Of a DNA stretch of 47,087 nt, positions 1 through 8,266 are shown one piece after another. Numbering within the stretch: position 1 is the stretch's first letter; each line of letters starts with the position of its first letter. The stretch comes from DATAEY01 sp045805565. GTDB taxonomy: Bacteria; Actinomycetota; Thermoleophilia; Solirubrobacterales; Solirubrobacteraceae. The notes below the pieces were generated by a model. The model did not search any database, was not told the origin of the DNA, and saw only the letters and a list, made by a program, of their open reading frames with translations. The position numbers were made by a program, and so were the translations under genes. The stretch covers positions 1 to 47,087 of the forward strand of contig JBJMKZ010000009.1 of the NCBI GenBank assembly GCA_045805565.1, written 5' to 3'.

Positions 1-768
1 ATGAAGAAGCAGGTCTACAAGGACCCGCGGCCCGCGGAGTACTTCGAGCGGTTCCACGCCCGGGCCCGGACCCGTGAGCCCGACATCATCTACGACCTCG
101 TGCGGGTGCTCTGCTCGTTCCTGGTGTGGATCCTGTTCCGCGGCCGCTGCATCTCCTCGCACAACGTGCCCGAGTCCGGCCCGGTGATCCTCGCGCCCAA
201 CCACTTCTCGTTCATGGATCACTTCTTCGTGGGCGCATTCATCCGCCGGAAGGTCCGCTTCATGGCCAAGTCGCAGCTGTTCAAGCCGCCCCTGCAGTTC
301 ATCTACACGCACGGGGGCGTCTTCCCGGTTCGCCGCGGCCACCACGACGAGGAGGCGTTCATCACCGCCGACCGGATCCTCGAGCGCGGCGGCGCGATCG
401 TCATGTACTGCGAGGGCGGCCGGCAGCGCAGCGGGCGCATGGCAGAGCAGGCCCGGCCGGGCATCGGCCGACTGGCGCTGGAGGCGGGGGTGCCCGTGGT
501 CCCGATCGCCGTCTACGGCTCCCAGAAGGCCCGCAACTGGAAGCGGCTGCAGTTCCCCAAGGTGACCATCCAGTACGGCGATCCCATCCGCTTCGAGCGC
601 GTCGAGCGCAGCAGCCGCGAGCAGCAGCAGGCGGTGGCCGACGAGATCCTGGCCGGCATCCGCCGGCTCTACCAGGAGCTGGAGCGCTACGGACGCCGCG
701 GCATGGTCCAGCGCATGCGCGAGCTTCGCCGCGCCGAGCGCGGGGGCGGCCGCGCGGCGACCGCCTAG
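1..768 (+). CDS. 1-acyl-glycerol-3-phosphate acyltransferase (PlsC-like)
   Basis: 255-residue lysophospholipid acyltransferase-family protein. The family transfers an acyl group from acyl-CoA or acyl-ACP to lysophosphatidate or a related acceptor at the cytoplasmic membrane. The HX4D motif is seen as NHFSFMD near residue 67, the substrate-binding block as EGGRQRSG near residue 138, and the later P-[IV] block as VPVVPIAVYGS. A hydrophobic stretch (LVRVLCSFLVWILF) near residues 33-46 should anchor the N-terminus. The ATG is the first base of the window, so an upstream in-frame start cannot be excluded, but the length is normal for the family. Its TAG stop overlaps the stop of the convergent hydrolase gene. 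The exact acceptor cannot be told from sequence. Confidence 0.87.
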   Translation: MKKQVYKDPRPAEYFERFHARARTREPDIIYDLVRVLCSFLVWILFRGRCISSHNVPESGPVILAPNHFSFMDHFFVGAFIRRKVRFMAKSQLFKPPLQFIYTHGGVFPVRRGHHDEEAFITADRILERGGAIVMYCEGGRQRSGRMAEQARPGIGRLALEAGVPVVPIAVYGSQKARNWKRLQFPKVTIQYGDPIRFERVERSSREQQQAVADEILAGIRRLYQELERYGRRGMVQRMRELRRAERGGGRAATA

Positions 769-1670
769 CCGTAGACCGGCTCGAGCGCGGGCCAGTGATG
801 GCGGTCGTGGCCGGGAATCACCAGCGCCCCGGGGGTGCGCTCGACGTAGCGGCGGATCTCCCGCACCGAGCGCCAGAACAGGTGGCGGTCCTGCACGAAG
901 AGCGGGTCGATGTCGCTCTCGATCGTGCGCATCTCGTAGACGGCGTCACCCGCGAGCAGGGCCTCGCGGTCACCCAGGCGCAACAGCACCGACTGGTGTC
1001 CCAGAGTGTGCCCCGGGGTGGCCACGAGGCGGACCGAGCCGTCGCCGAACAGGTCCAGCGTCTGCCCGAAGTCCGCGAACGACTCGACCTGGGGCTCGTC
1101 GTAGTCGACCCCCCACCAGTCGAAGCCATGGTCGAACTGGGCCGGGCGGTAGCCGCGCAGCCCACCGCCGCGCGGAATCGCCACCTCCCATTCGCGTCGG
1201 TCGAGGACGAACGTCGCGTGCGGGAACTCGGACACGCCGCTCGCGTGGTCGGTGTGCAGGTGCGTCATGACGACGACCGCCACGTCGGCGGGATTCACCC
1301 CACGAGCCCGCAGCTGGTCCGGCGCCGCCTGCCGGGCCCCCATGCGGAATCTGGCGAGGCGGGCGGCCAGGCGGCCGAAGCTCTGCGCGGGATCGATCGC
1401 CACGCTGGGGTGCAGGCCGGTGTCGACCAGGATCGCGCCGGCGCCCGGGTGCTCGACCAGGAAGGCGGGCACCGGCAGCCAGACCCAGCCGCCACGGCCG
1501 CGCCCGAGGCCGAGCCCGCGGATGGTCGCGAAGCGCCCGTCGGGCCGCTCGAGCAGGCCGGGCGGGACCTGCACCTCGCCGGTGAGCAGGGGATGGAGCC
1601 GGACCGTGGCGCCCTGCCGTCCGCCCGGAAGCGGCAGCTGGGACGGCCGGATCTCGGCCGAGACGCTCAC
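765..1670 (-). CDS. Metallo-beta-lactamase-fold hydrolase (AHL-lactonase-like)
   Basis: 301-residue MBL-fold protein. Metal-binding motifs seen: HLHTDH, then a second-site His in ATPGHTLGHQS, the bridging Asp in AGDAVYE, and a last His in IPGHDRHH. The N-terminal region with GAILVDTGLHP is typical of the glyoxalase II / N-acyl-homoserine-lactonase branch of the superfamily. I chose the GTG at 1670 because upstream residues in the same frame (to 2048) are low-complexity Arg/Ala/Ser sequence lying over the neighbouring gene. Substrate unknown: lactones and thioesters are both common for this branch. The stop shares a CTAG with the PlsC-like gene on the other strand. Confidence 0.8.
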   Translation of the reverse strand: MSVSAEIRPSQLPLPGGRQGATVRLHPLLTGEVQVPPGLLERPDGRFATIRGLGLGRGRGGWVWLPVPAFLVEHPGAGAILVDTGLHPSVAIDPAQSFGRLAARLARFRMGARQAAPDQLRARGVNPADVAVVVMTHLHTDHASGVSEFPHATFVLDRREWEVAIPRGGGLRGYRPAQFDHGFDWWGVDYDEPQVESFADFGQTLDLFGDGSVRLVATPGHTLGHQSVLLRLGDREALLAGDAVYEMRTIESDIDPLFVQDRHLFWRSVREIRRYVERTPGALVIPGHDRHHWPALEPVYG

Positions 1671-1710
1671 GGCCGCTGAGGCTAGCGGCGCGGATAAGCT
1701 GCGGCGAGCG

Positions 1711-2343
1711 ATGCACCGCGCCGCCCGCCAGCCGCTGTGGCGGCCCGGCCTGCTCGACGGGCAGGTGGTTGCCGTGGCCGGCCGCGTCGGCGGCACCGGG
1801 CGCGCGGCCGCCGCCGCCTGCGGCGACTTGGGAGCCCATGTGGAGCAGCTGGGCGACGAGGGGCACCGCGTCGATCTAGGGGACGAGGACGCAGTCCAGT
1901 CGGCGATCTCGAGGATCGCGGCGCCCGAGCACCGGCTCGACACCGTGGTGATCGACGCCGCCGGCGTCTTTGCGGCGGGACCGTCGCCCGAGGAGGCGCT
2001 GCGTGCCGCCACCACGGCGGCGTGGGTCGTCGCCCGCGCCGCCGCCACCCGGGTGATGATCGACGCCGAGGGTGGGAAGCTCGTCGTCCTGGCGCCGCCG
2101 GTGGACGCTGGCCGGCACTCCGGCGCCGTCCGCGCCGGGCTGGAGAACCTGGCCCGAACGCTGTCGATCGAGTGGTCGCGCTACCGGATCCGCACGACGA
2201 CCATCGCCCCCGGGCCGGGCTCCCGGGCGGCCGACATCGCCGCCCTGGTGGTCTATCTGGCCTCGCCGGCCGGCGACTACTTCTCCGGCTGCGTGTTCTC
2301 GCTGGACGGGACCCGACCACAGGTCGCCGACCCCGACGGCTAA
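1711..2343 (+). CDS. SDR-fold protein lacking catalytic Tyr/Lys
   Basis: 210 residues with the layout of a short-chain dehydrogenase. A glycine-rich turn near residue 21 (GRVGGTG), a central strand TVVIDAAG in place of the usual NNAG, and a C-terminal end resembling classical SDRs (LARTLSIEWSRYRI, then APGPGS, then VYLASPAGDYFSGCVFSLDG). The active-site YxxxK is replaced: where SDRs read Y-x-A-x-K-A-G-L this protein reads S-G-A-V-R-A-G-L, so Tyr is Ser and Lys is Arg. It is therefore probably not an active oxidoreductase by the usual mechanism. ATG at 1711 is the first good start. The end overlaps the convergent GST gene by four bases (CTAA). Confidence 0.6.
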   Translation: MHRAARQPLWRPGLLDGQVVAVAGRVGGTGRAAAAACGDLGAHVEQLGDEGHRVDLGDEDAVQSAISRIAAPEHRLDTVVIDAAGVFAAGPSPEEALRAATTAAWVVARAAATRVMIDAEGGKLVVLAPPVDAGRHSGAVRAGLENLARTLSIEWSRYRIRTTTIAPGPGSRAADIAALVVYLASPAGDYFSGCVFSLDGTRPQVADPDG

Positions 2344-3070
2344 CGCCGCGAAGGCTCCGGGCGGGAGGGCCGGTAGGCGTCCGTGTCGTCCGGCCAGGGC
2401 AGGGGGAAGACCTCGCGGAAGGGGCGTGCGTCCTCGATGACCCGGACGACCGAGGGGCGTGCCATGAGGTCGCGGTAGTAGCGCGTGACCTCGGACCGCT
2501 CCTCGACGTTCCAGCGGTGCACGACCCAGCAGTAGAACAGCGCGGGCGCGGCCGCGCAGTCGGCGATGGTGAACGTTTCGCCCGCCAGCCAGGGTGCTCG
2601 GCGAGCTGCGTGTCGAGCACGCCGTAGGCGGTATCGAGCGTGGCCCGCGCCTGCTCGACGCCCGCCGGGTCGGACGCGCCCTCGGGGCGCAGGCGGTCGG
2701 TGACGATCTTTCCCATCTGGTCGGCGATGTGTTGATCGACGATCCGGTCCCACAGCCGGGCCTGCAGCGCCTGCGCGGGGTCGGCGGGCACCAGGACCGG
2801 CCCGTCCGGGGCGAGGTGGTCGAGGTACTCGATGATCGTGGTCGACTCGGGGAGCGTCAGGTCGGCCTCCTCGTCGCGCAGCACGGGAATGCCGCCCATC
2901 GGCCACAGTCGGGCGGCGTGCTCGGCCCGCGCGTGGGCGTCGTCGACCAGGTGGGTCTCGAAGGGCAGGCGCAGCTCGCCGAGCGCGACGAGGACCTTCT
3001 GGCAGTACGAGGCGAACGGATGCTGGTGGAGCACGAGCCGCACGGCGGGAACGCCCGCGGACCCGACCAT
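2340..3070 (-). pseudogene. Glutathione S-transferase family gene with a single frameshift
   Basis: The N-terminal thioredoxin-like half reads from ATG at 3070 (LHQHPFASYCQKVLVALGEL, then GGIPVLRDEE and LPESTTIIEYLD, the GSH-binding Pro-Glu-Ser region). It continues into the helical domain until about residue 158. The rest of that domain (WLAGETFTIADCAAAPAL, then FYCWVVHRW and FREVFPLPW) is in another frame. Inserting one base in the GGG run at 2592-2594 (plus strand) restores a continuous 243-residue protein with an intact N-capping box TIADCA. The total span of 731 nt fits a one-base loss. It may be a recent pseudogene or a homopolymer sequencing error. It starts directly after the CDF stop, so both are probably one transcript. 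Confidence 0.75.
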
Positions 3071-3991
3071 CTAGCGCCGAGCTTCCTCGGTCGTCTCGAT
3101 CGACAGCAGCTGCGGGTCACCCTCGTGCTCGACCTGCAGCGTCGTGTGGCTCAGCCCGAAGCGCCGCTCGAGCACGTGCTCGAGCTCGCGCCGGGTGACA
3201 TGGCAGTCGGCGTCGCCTCCGACGACCACGTGGGCGGACAGCGCCGGAAAGCCCGACGTCACCTCCCAGACGTGGAGGTCGTGGACCTCGACGACGCCCG
3301 GCTGGGCGGCCAGCGCCCGTCCGACGACCTGGGGGTCGACCCCCTCGGGGGCGGCCTCGAGGAACACCCGGCCCGACGCCCGCAGCAGGCGGTAGGCGGA
3401 ACGGAGCATCAGGGCGGCGACCACCAGCGAGGCGAGCGCGTCGGCGCGGACGTAGCCGGTGGCCAGGATTACGCCGCCGGCCAGCGCGGTGGCGATGAAG
3501 GCGTACAGGTCGGTGACCACGTGCTGGAGGCAGCCCTCGACGTTGAGGCTCCTGCGTTCGGGACGGGCCAGCACCCGGGCGGCGGCCAGGTTGACCGCCA
3601 CCCCGGCGGCGGCGACGGCCAGCATGGGCACCGGCTCGACGTCCGGGGGCGAGACCAGCCGGCGCACCGCCTCGTAGACGATCACCCCCGCCAGCACCAG
3701 CAGCGTGATCCCGTTGGCCTGGGCGGACATGATCTCGGCACGGCCCATCCCGTAGGTCAGCGCGCCGGCGGCGGGCCGCGCCGCCAGGCGGGCGGCCACC
3801 AGCGACAGGGCGATGGCGCCGGCGTCGCTGAGCATGTGCGCCGCGTCCGAGATCAGGGCGAGCGAGGAGGCCAGGATCCCCACCACGACCTCGACCGCCA
3901 TGAAGCCCACGATCAGGACGAGGGCCGCGGTCAGCGGGCGGCGGTCTGAGCCGGCCCTCCCGAGCTGGGTGGCGCGGTGATCGCCCGCCAT
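3071..3991 (-). CDS. Cation diffusion facilitator (CzcD/ZitB-like Zn2+/Me2+ exporter)
   Basis: 306-residue CDF antiporter that would export Zn2+ or related divalent metals in exchange for protons. Six membrane helices are visible between about residues 20 and 205. The metal-site signatures of helices 2 and 5 are present: SDAAHMLSD and HVVTD (both HxxxD). The cytoplasmic C-terminal domain shows VHDLHVWEV and SAHVVV, typical of CDF dimerisation domains. The ATG at 3991 was chosen over one 75 nt upstream because it is preceded by a TANNNT box only six bases away, consistent with a leaderless start, and because extra residues upstream are low-complexity. The GST-like gene follows without a gap. 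Confidence 0.9.
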   Translation of the reverse strand: MAGDHRATQLGRAGSDRRPLTAALVLIVGFMAVEVVVGILASSLALISDAAHMLSDAGAIALSLVAARLAARPAAGALTYGMGRAEIMSAQANGITLLVLAGVIVYEAVRRLVSPPDVEPVPMLAVAAAGVAVNLAAARVLARPERRSLNVEGCLQHVVTDLYAFIATALAGGVILATGYVRADALASLVVAALMLRSAYRLLRASGRVFLEAAPEGVDPQVVGRALAAQPGVVEVHDLHVWEVTSGFPALSAHVVVGGDADCHVTRRELEHVLERRFGLSHTTLQVEHEGDPQLLSIETTEEARR

Positions 3992-3997
3992 GGGGTC

Positions 3998-4003
3998 AGG
4001 GTA
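3998..4003 (-). promoter_or_regulatory. Candidate leaderless -10 box for the CDF gene
   Basis: TACCCT on the minus strand, separated by six bases from the ATG at 3991. No Shine-Dalgarno sequence lies between. No convincing -35 was seen. The 115-bp gap between 3992 and 4106 holds nothing else that I can identify. Confidence 0.45.
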
Positions 4004-4106
4004 TCGCCCGCCAGCCCGGCGCCGGAGAGGCCCGACCGCCGCCGGCAACGCCAAGGACCGGGGCACGGCGACGGTCCGAAGCCGGCCAGCCGCCGCGGGC
4101 GCCGGC

Positions 4107-4952
4107 TCAGCCCGTGGCCGGCACCCGGATGCGCGCCACCAGCGGACGGTGGTCGGACACCCGAGCGACGTAGACCACGTGCGCCGAGAGCGCGGCCACC
4201 TGGCGCGGCGGACCGTCGATCGACGGACGCGGAAGCATCACGTAGTCGAGGCGCACCGGATGGGACAGGGCAGTGGTGCGCAGCCCGGGCCGACCCGCCG
4301 CCATCGCGGCGTCGCGCGCCACCTGGCGCAGGCTGACCATCTCGAACTGGAACGGCAGCGCGTTGAGGTCCCCGGTCAGCACGAACGGGCGGCGATCGAG
4401 TCGCAGCAGGCGCTTGATCAGCCCGGCCTGGCGGATGCGGGTGGGCTCCAGGAACGACAGGTGGGTGTTGAACACGTCCACCACCCGCCCACCGACGGAG
4501 ATGCCGACACGCGCCAGGGTCCGCGGCTCCTCACCGGGGCGGACGGGCAGCCGGTAGCGGCGCCCACTCCCCGCCACCACGGGGAAGCGGCTGAGGATCG
4601 CCGTCCCGTACTGGCAGAAGCCGTCGCCCTCCGCGTCCGAGGCGGCGCAGTCGAGGCTGGCGACGAAGTGGCTGCGCATTCCCAGGAGGCCACCGAGCTG
4701 CGCGGCCTGGTCGGCCCCGCCGCTGCGCGACCACGAGCGGTCCACCTCCTGCAGCCCCACCACGTCGGGATGGGCTGAGCGGATGACCGCCGCCACCCGG
4801 CGCAGGTCGCCTCCCGCCACGGCGCCGTGCGCGATGTTGAACGTCATGACGGTGAGCTCGCGCGACCCGGCCGCGCCGGCCGGGACAGCCGCGGCGCAGA
4901 GCAGGGCCACGGCCGCCACGAGGGCGCAGACGAGCCTGCGGGCGCGATCCAC
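4107..4952 (-). CDS. Secreted endonuclease/exonuclease/phosphatase (EEP) family hydrolase
   Basis: 281 residues with an N-terminal signal peptide (RARRLVCALVAAVALLC, AxA-like cleavage around residue 27). The EEP-fold order is complete: MTFNIAHG, LQEVDRS, YGTAILSRF, FNTHLSF, LTGDLNALPF, RLDYVML and the terminal SDHRPLVA containing the catalytic Asp-His. Relatives are exported phosphodiesterases or phosphatases (DNase I-, sphingomyelinase-like); the substrate cannot be assigned. The start is GTG at 4952 with an AAGGG sequence five bases upstream. It lies 18 bp after the FabG-like gene on the same strand and may be cotranscribed with it, though the functions look unrelated. Confidence 0.85.
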   Translation of the reverse strand: MDRARRLVCALVAAVALLCAAAVPAGAAGSRELTVMTFNIAHGAVAGGDLRRVAAVIRSAHPDVVGLQEVDRSWSRSGGADQAAQLGGLLGMRSHFVASLDCAASDAEGDGFCQYGTAILSRFPVVAGSGRRYRLPVRPGEEPRTLARVGISVGGRVVDVFNTHLSFLEPTRIRQAGLIKRLLRLDRRPFVLTGDLNALPFQFEMVSLRQVARDAAMAAGRPGLRTTALSHPVRLDYVMLPRPSIDGPPRQVAALSAHVVYVARVSDHRPLVARIRVPATG

Positions 4953-4970
4953 GCGGCCCTTACCCCGGCG

Positions 4971-5798
4971 CTAGGTGGTCATACCGCTGAACTGGCCTCC
5001 GGTGACGTTGAGCACCTGACCGTGCACGTAGTTGGACCATGGCGAGCAGAGGAAGAAGACTCCGCCGGCGGCCTCCTGCGTGGTGCCCGGGCGTCCGAGT
5101 GGGATCACCATCGCCGCCATGCCTCGGAGCTGATCGGGGATGCCGAGCTGGACCTTCTCGCCGCCGATCTCCATCACGTTGGACTCCTCCTTGGAGGCGG
5201 TCAGGCGGGTCTCGACGTAGCCGAAGGCGACGGCATTGACGTTGATCTTGAACTGTCCCCACTCCTTGGCCAGCGTCTTGGTCAGGCCGACCACGCCCGC
5301 CTTGCCCGAGGAGTAGTTCGCCTGGCCGGCGTTGCCCATGGTGCCCGAGATCGAGGTGACGTTGACCACCTTGCGGAACACCTCACGCCCCTCCTCGCGC
5401 TCCTGCTTGGCCGGTTCCCGCAGATGAGGCGCGGCGGCGCGCAGGACCCGGAAGGGGACGACGTTATGGATGTCCAGCATGGCCTGGAAGTCGCGGTCGG
5501 ACATCTTGTGGATGGGAGCGTCGCGGGTGTAGCCGGCGTTGTTGACCACGATGTCCAGCTTGCCCCAGGCGTCGATCGCGGTCTGCACGAGCTGATCGCA
5601 GGCGCCCTCCGCGGTGAGGTCGCCCGCGTAGACGACGGTCTCGCCCCCGATCTCGCCGGCGGTCTGCTCGGCCACGTCGCCGTCGAGGTCGTTGATCACC
5701 ACCTTGGCGCCGTGCTCGCAGAGCAGCTCGGCGGCAGCGCGTCCGATGCCGCGCGCGCTGCCCGTCACGATCGCCACCTTGTCCTCGAGAACTCCCAC
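4971..5798 (-). CDS. FabG-like short-chain dehydrogenase/reductase
   Basis: 275-residue classical SDR, probably NADP(H)- or NAD(H)-dependent reduction of a 3-oxoacyl thioester or a similar ketone. Cofactor motif TGSARGIGRA near residue 13, acidic NDLDGD after strand 2, NNAG near residue 90, catalytic Ser in TSISG, Tyr and Lys in NYSSGK, then an irregular NAVAFGYVETRL in place of the usual PG motif. C-terminal VHGQVLNVTGGQFSG is family-typical. Start GTG at 5798 is supported by an AAGGAG Shine-Dalgarno sequence seven bases upstream. It diverges from the MFS gene with 44 bp between. The exact physiological substrate is not known. Confidence 0.85.
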   Translation of the reverse strand: MGVLEDKVAIVTGSARGIGRAAAELLCEHGAKVVINDLDGDVAEQTAGEIGGETVVYAGDLTAEGACDQLVQTAIDAWGKLDIVVNNAGYTRDAPIHKMSDRDFQAMLDIHNVVPFRVLRAAAPHLREPAKQEREEGREVFRKVVNVTSISGTMGNAGQANYSSGKAGVVGLTKTLAKEWGQFKINVNAVAFGYVETRLTASKEESNVMEIGGEKVQLGIPDQLRGMAAMVIPLGRPGTTQEAAGGVFFLCSPWSNYVHGQVLNVTGGQFSGMTT

Positions 5799-5842
5799 TG
5801 ATCAGCTCCTTGTCCGCGTGGTGAAGGCGGCATCATGACGCA

Positions 5843-7240
5843 ATGGCGACCACCCGCCCCGACCAGCGCCGCCTGCGGCGGATCCTGGTCGGCGTCTCGC
5901 TGGCGATGTTCCTGGTGGACCTCGACTTCTTCGCGCTGAACCTGGCCGTCCCGTCCATGGCACGCGACCTGCGGGCGACCACCACCGACATGCAGTGGGT
6001 GATCAGCGGCTACATGCTGACCGGCGGGGCGCTGCTGATTCCGGGCGGAAGGCTGGGTGACATCCTGGGACGTCGCCGCATGCTGCTGACCGGAATCGCG
6101 ATCTTCGGCCTGTCGTCGCTGGCCTGTGGGCTGGCGCCGACCAAGGATGTGGTGTTCGCGTTCAGGGTGGTGCAGGGAATGGGGGCGGCGCTCCTGTTCC
6201 CGCTCACCATCGCGGTGATCACCAACGCCTTCCCTCCGGAGCGCCGCGGCGCCGCCATCGGCGACGTCTACGGCCTGGCCGCCATCGGGACCGCGGTCGG
6301 TCCCTTCGTTGGAGGCGCGATCAGCCAGCACCTCGGCTGGCGCTGGGTCTTCCTCTTCAACATTCCCTTCGCGGCGCTGGCGCTGGCGCTGGTCGCCGGC
6401 GCCGTGGGGGAGTCGCGCGACGAGACGGCGCCGCGGCGCATCGACTTCCCCGGGCTGGCGGCGGTGGCCGGCGGCATCGCCGCGATCACCTTCGCGGTCG
6501 ACCGCGGACAGGCGTGGGGCTTGAGCAGCCCTCGCACGCTGGGCCTGTTCGCCGCCGGGATGGCGTTGCTGGCCGGCTTCGTGGCGATCGAGCGGCGGGT
6601 GCGGTTCCCGCTCGTCGACCTGTCGCTGTTTCGCAACCGGCCCTACGTGGCGGTCACCCTGGCGGGGATGGTGGCCAACGTCGCCTTCTGCGTGACTACC
6701 TTCGCCTCGACGCTCTACCTGCAGGAGGTCCGGGGCCTGTCGCCGCTGCTGGCGGGAGTGGTGTTCCTCGCCCCCGCGCTGTGCCTGGCGTCGGCCGGCC
6801 CCCTCTCCGGCTACCTCGGCGCCCGGCTGCCGGCGCTCGGGGTCATGGCGATGGCGATCGCGGCCGGCGGCGTCGGGCTCCTGCTGGTCGCCTCCGCCCG
6901 AAGCTGGCTGCTCTACGTGCCGGCGTTCGCGCTGTTCGGGGCCGGCTACGGGCTCGGATGGTCGTTCGTCAGCGTCGGCACCCAGGCGGTGGTCCAGCCG
7001 CAGCGTGCCGGCGAGGCGTCGGGGGTGACCCTCACCGTCGTGGTCGCCGTCGCGGGCCTGTGCGTGGCGGTGAGCGCCACCGTGCTCGAGCTGCTCGCGG
7101 GCCCGCACCGGTCCCAGGGCACGGCCATCGACGACCTGCTGCGCGCGCTTGCGCTGGGGACGCTGGTGATCGCCGCGTCGCTCGCGCTCTACGGCCGGCG
7201 CCGGCGCGCGGGCACGGCCGGGGTGACGGCGTCCACCTAG
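5843..7240 (+). CDS. MFS drug/solute exporter, DHA2 (EmrB/QacA) type
   Basis: 465-residue polytopic membrane protein of the major facilitator superfamily. Helix 1 carries FLVDLDFFALNLAVPSM, a DHA2-type signature; QWVISGYMLTGGALLIPGG and the loop 2-3 motif A (GGRLGDILGRRRML) follow. The motif C region is GTAVGPFVGGAI near residue 152. About 14 hydrophobic segments can be counted, typical of DHA2. Proton-driven export of a hydrophobic compound is the family role; the substrate is unknown. The gene diverges from the FabG-like SDR and ends on a CTAG shared with the convergent enoyl-CoA hydratase gene. Confidence 0.88.
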   Translation: MATTRPDQRRLRRILVGVSLAMFLVDLDFFALNLAVPSMARDLRATTTDMQWVISGYMLTGGALLIPGGRLGDILGRRRMLLTGIAIFGLSSLACGLAPTKDVVFAFRVVQGMGAALLFPLTIAVITNAFPPERRGAAIGDVYGLAAIGTAVGPFVGGAISQHLGWRWVFLFNIPFAALALALVAGAVGESRDETAPRRIDFPGLAAVAGGIAAITFAVDRGQAWGLSSPRTLGLFAAGMALLAGFVAIERRVRFPLVDLSLFRNRPYVAVTLAGMVANVAFCVTTFASTLYLQEVRGLSPLLAGVVFLAPALCLASAGPLSGYLGARLPALGVMAMAIAAGGVGLLLVASARSWLLYVPAFALFGAGYGLGWSFVSVGTQAVVQPQRAGEASGVTLTVVVAVAGLCVAVSATVLELLAGPHRSQGTAIDDLLRALALGTLVIAASLALYGRRRRAGTAGVTAST

Positions 7241-8184
7241 TCGGTGAGGTCGACCGCCGTGCCGGCCTGCCAGGCCTCCATGGCCTCGGTCACCTGCCAC
7301 GGCGCGGCGTCGCCCATCCGCTCCACCTGGTCGACATAGGCGCGCATGGCCCGCAGGGCGGCCGGCTGGCTGGAGACCGACAGGAACTCCGCGCGCTCCT
7401 GGTGCAGCCCCTGGCGCAGCGGGCGCGAGCCTCCCTCGTAGACCGCCCGCTTGATCGCCGCCACCGTGGCGGGTGCGCGGCGGGCCAGGCGCTGCGCGGT
7501 GGCGGCCGCCTCCTCGGCCAGCGCCCCGGGGGCGACGACCCGGTGCACCAACCCGGTCGCCTCGGCCTCGCGCGGGGTCAGCGCCCGCCCCTCGAGCATC
7601 ATCTCCAGCGCCCGGCCGCCGCCCAACAGCCGGGCCAGCCGCTGGGTTCCGCCGGCGCCGGGGAGGATGCCGAGGGTGATCTCGGGGAGGCCGATGCGCC
7701 CCTCCCCGTCGGCCATCAGGCGCACGTCGCAGGCCAGCGCCAGCTCGCAGCCGCCGCCCAGCGCCAGCCCGTTGATGGCGGCCACGAAGACCTTGTCGGA
7801 GGCGTTCATGCGCAGGAACAGGTCGTGGATGCTCTGCAGCGCGAGCACCCCGGCCGCCGGCGTGCGGCGCAGCGCCCGTTCGGCGGCGGGGATGCGCCGG
7901 ATCGCCCCCGTCACCCGCAGCGCTCCGCCCGAGGCCGCGGGCGGCATCCCCATCCGCACCGCCTCGACCCCGGCCACGATCTCGCGGACGTCGAAGTGGG
8001 TGATGAAGACGTCGTCCATCGCTCCGGTTATGACCACCGCGCCGATCGACCGGTCGCCGTCCAGCGAGCGCACCAGCTCGTCGAGCTCGGCCACCATCCT
8101 GCCGGTCATGAAGTTGCGCGGCGGGTTGTCGAGCCGGACGGTCAGCACCCGCCCCGCCTGCTCGGTGTGCACGGTCTGAGCCAC
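7237..8184 (-). CDS. Enoyl-CoA hydratase/isomerase (crotonase) family protein
   Basis: 315 residues, longer than a standard hydratase (about 260). The crotonase core is clear: VFITHFDVREI in the first oxyanion-hole region, AINGLALGGGCELALACD near residue 136 and GLPEITLGILPGAGGTQRL near residue 164. Both acid/base Glu positions (GGGCE and LPE) are present, so hydratase activity is plausible. The extra length is an insertion at about residues 80-120 between the first oxyanion block and the NG block. Start GTG at 8184 follows an AGGAGG Shine-Dalgarno sequence. It lies downstream of the acyl-CoA dehydrogenase gene on the same strand, consistent with a beta-oxidation type role. Confidence 0.87.
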   Translation of the reverse strand: MAQTVHTEQAGRVLTVRLDNPPRNFMTGRMVAELDELVRSLDGDRSIGAVVITGAMDDVFITHFDVREIVAGVEAVRMGMPPAASGGALRVTGAIRRIPAAERALRRTPAAGVLALQSIHDLFLRMNASDKVFVAAINGLALGGGCELALACDVRLMADGEGRIGLPEITLGILPGAGGTQRLARLLGGGRALEMMLEGRALTPREAEATGLVHRVVAPGALAEEAAATAQRLARRAPATVAAIKRAVYEGGSRPLRQGLHQERAEFLSVSSQPAALRAMRAYVDQVERMGDAAPWQVTEAMEAWQAGTAVDLTD

Positions 8185-8266
8185 GGCCCCTCCTAGCGTC
8201 GTTTGCGGCGGCGAGCCTAGTCCAGCGAGCGCGTCGGGACTGGCACGGCGGAGCCGATCCGAGCCG

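Noticed and set aside
126..1679. 517-codon open frame on the plus strand across PlsC and the hydrolase gene
   Set aside because: Translation is Arg/Pro/His-rich with no family signs; it is an out-of-frame shadow in high-GC DNA.
5765..7300. 511-codon open frame antisense to the MFS gene
   Set aside because: Dominated by Gln, Arg, His, Gly and Glu repeats; no hydrophobic core, whereas the plus frame is a clear MFS protein.
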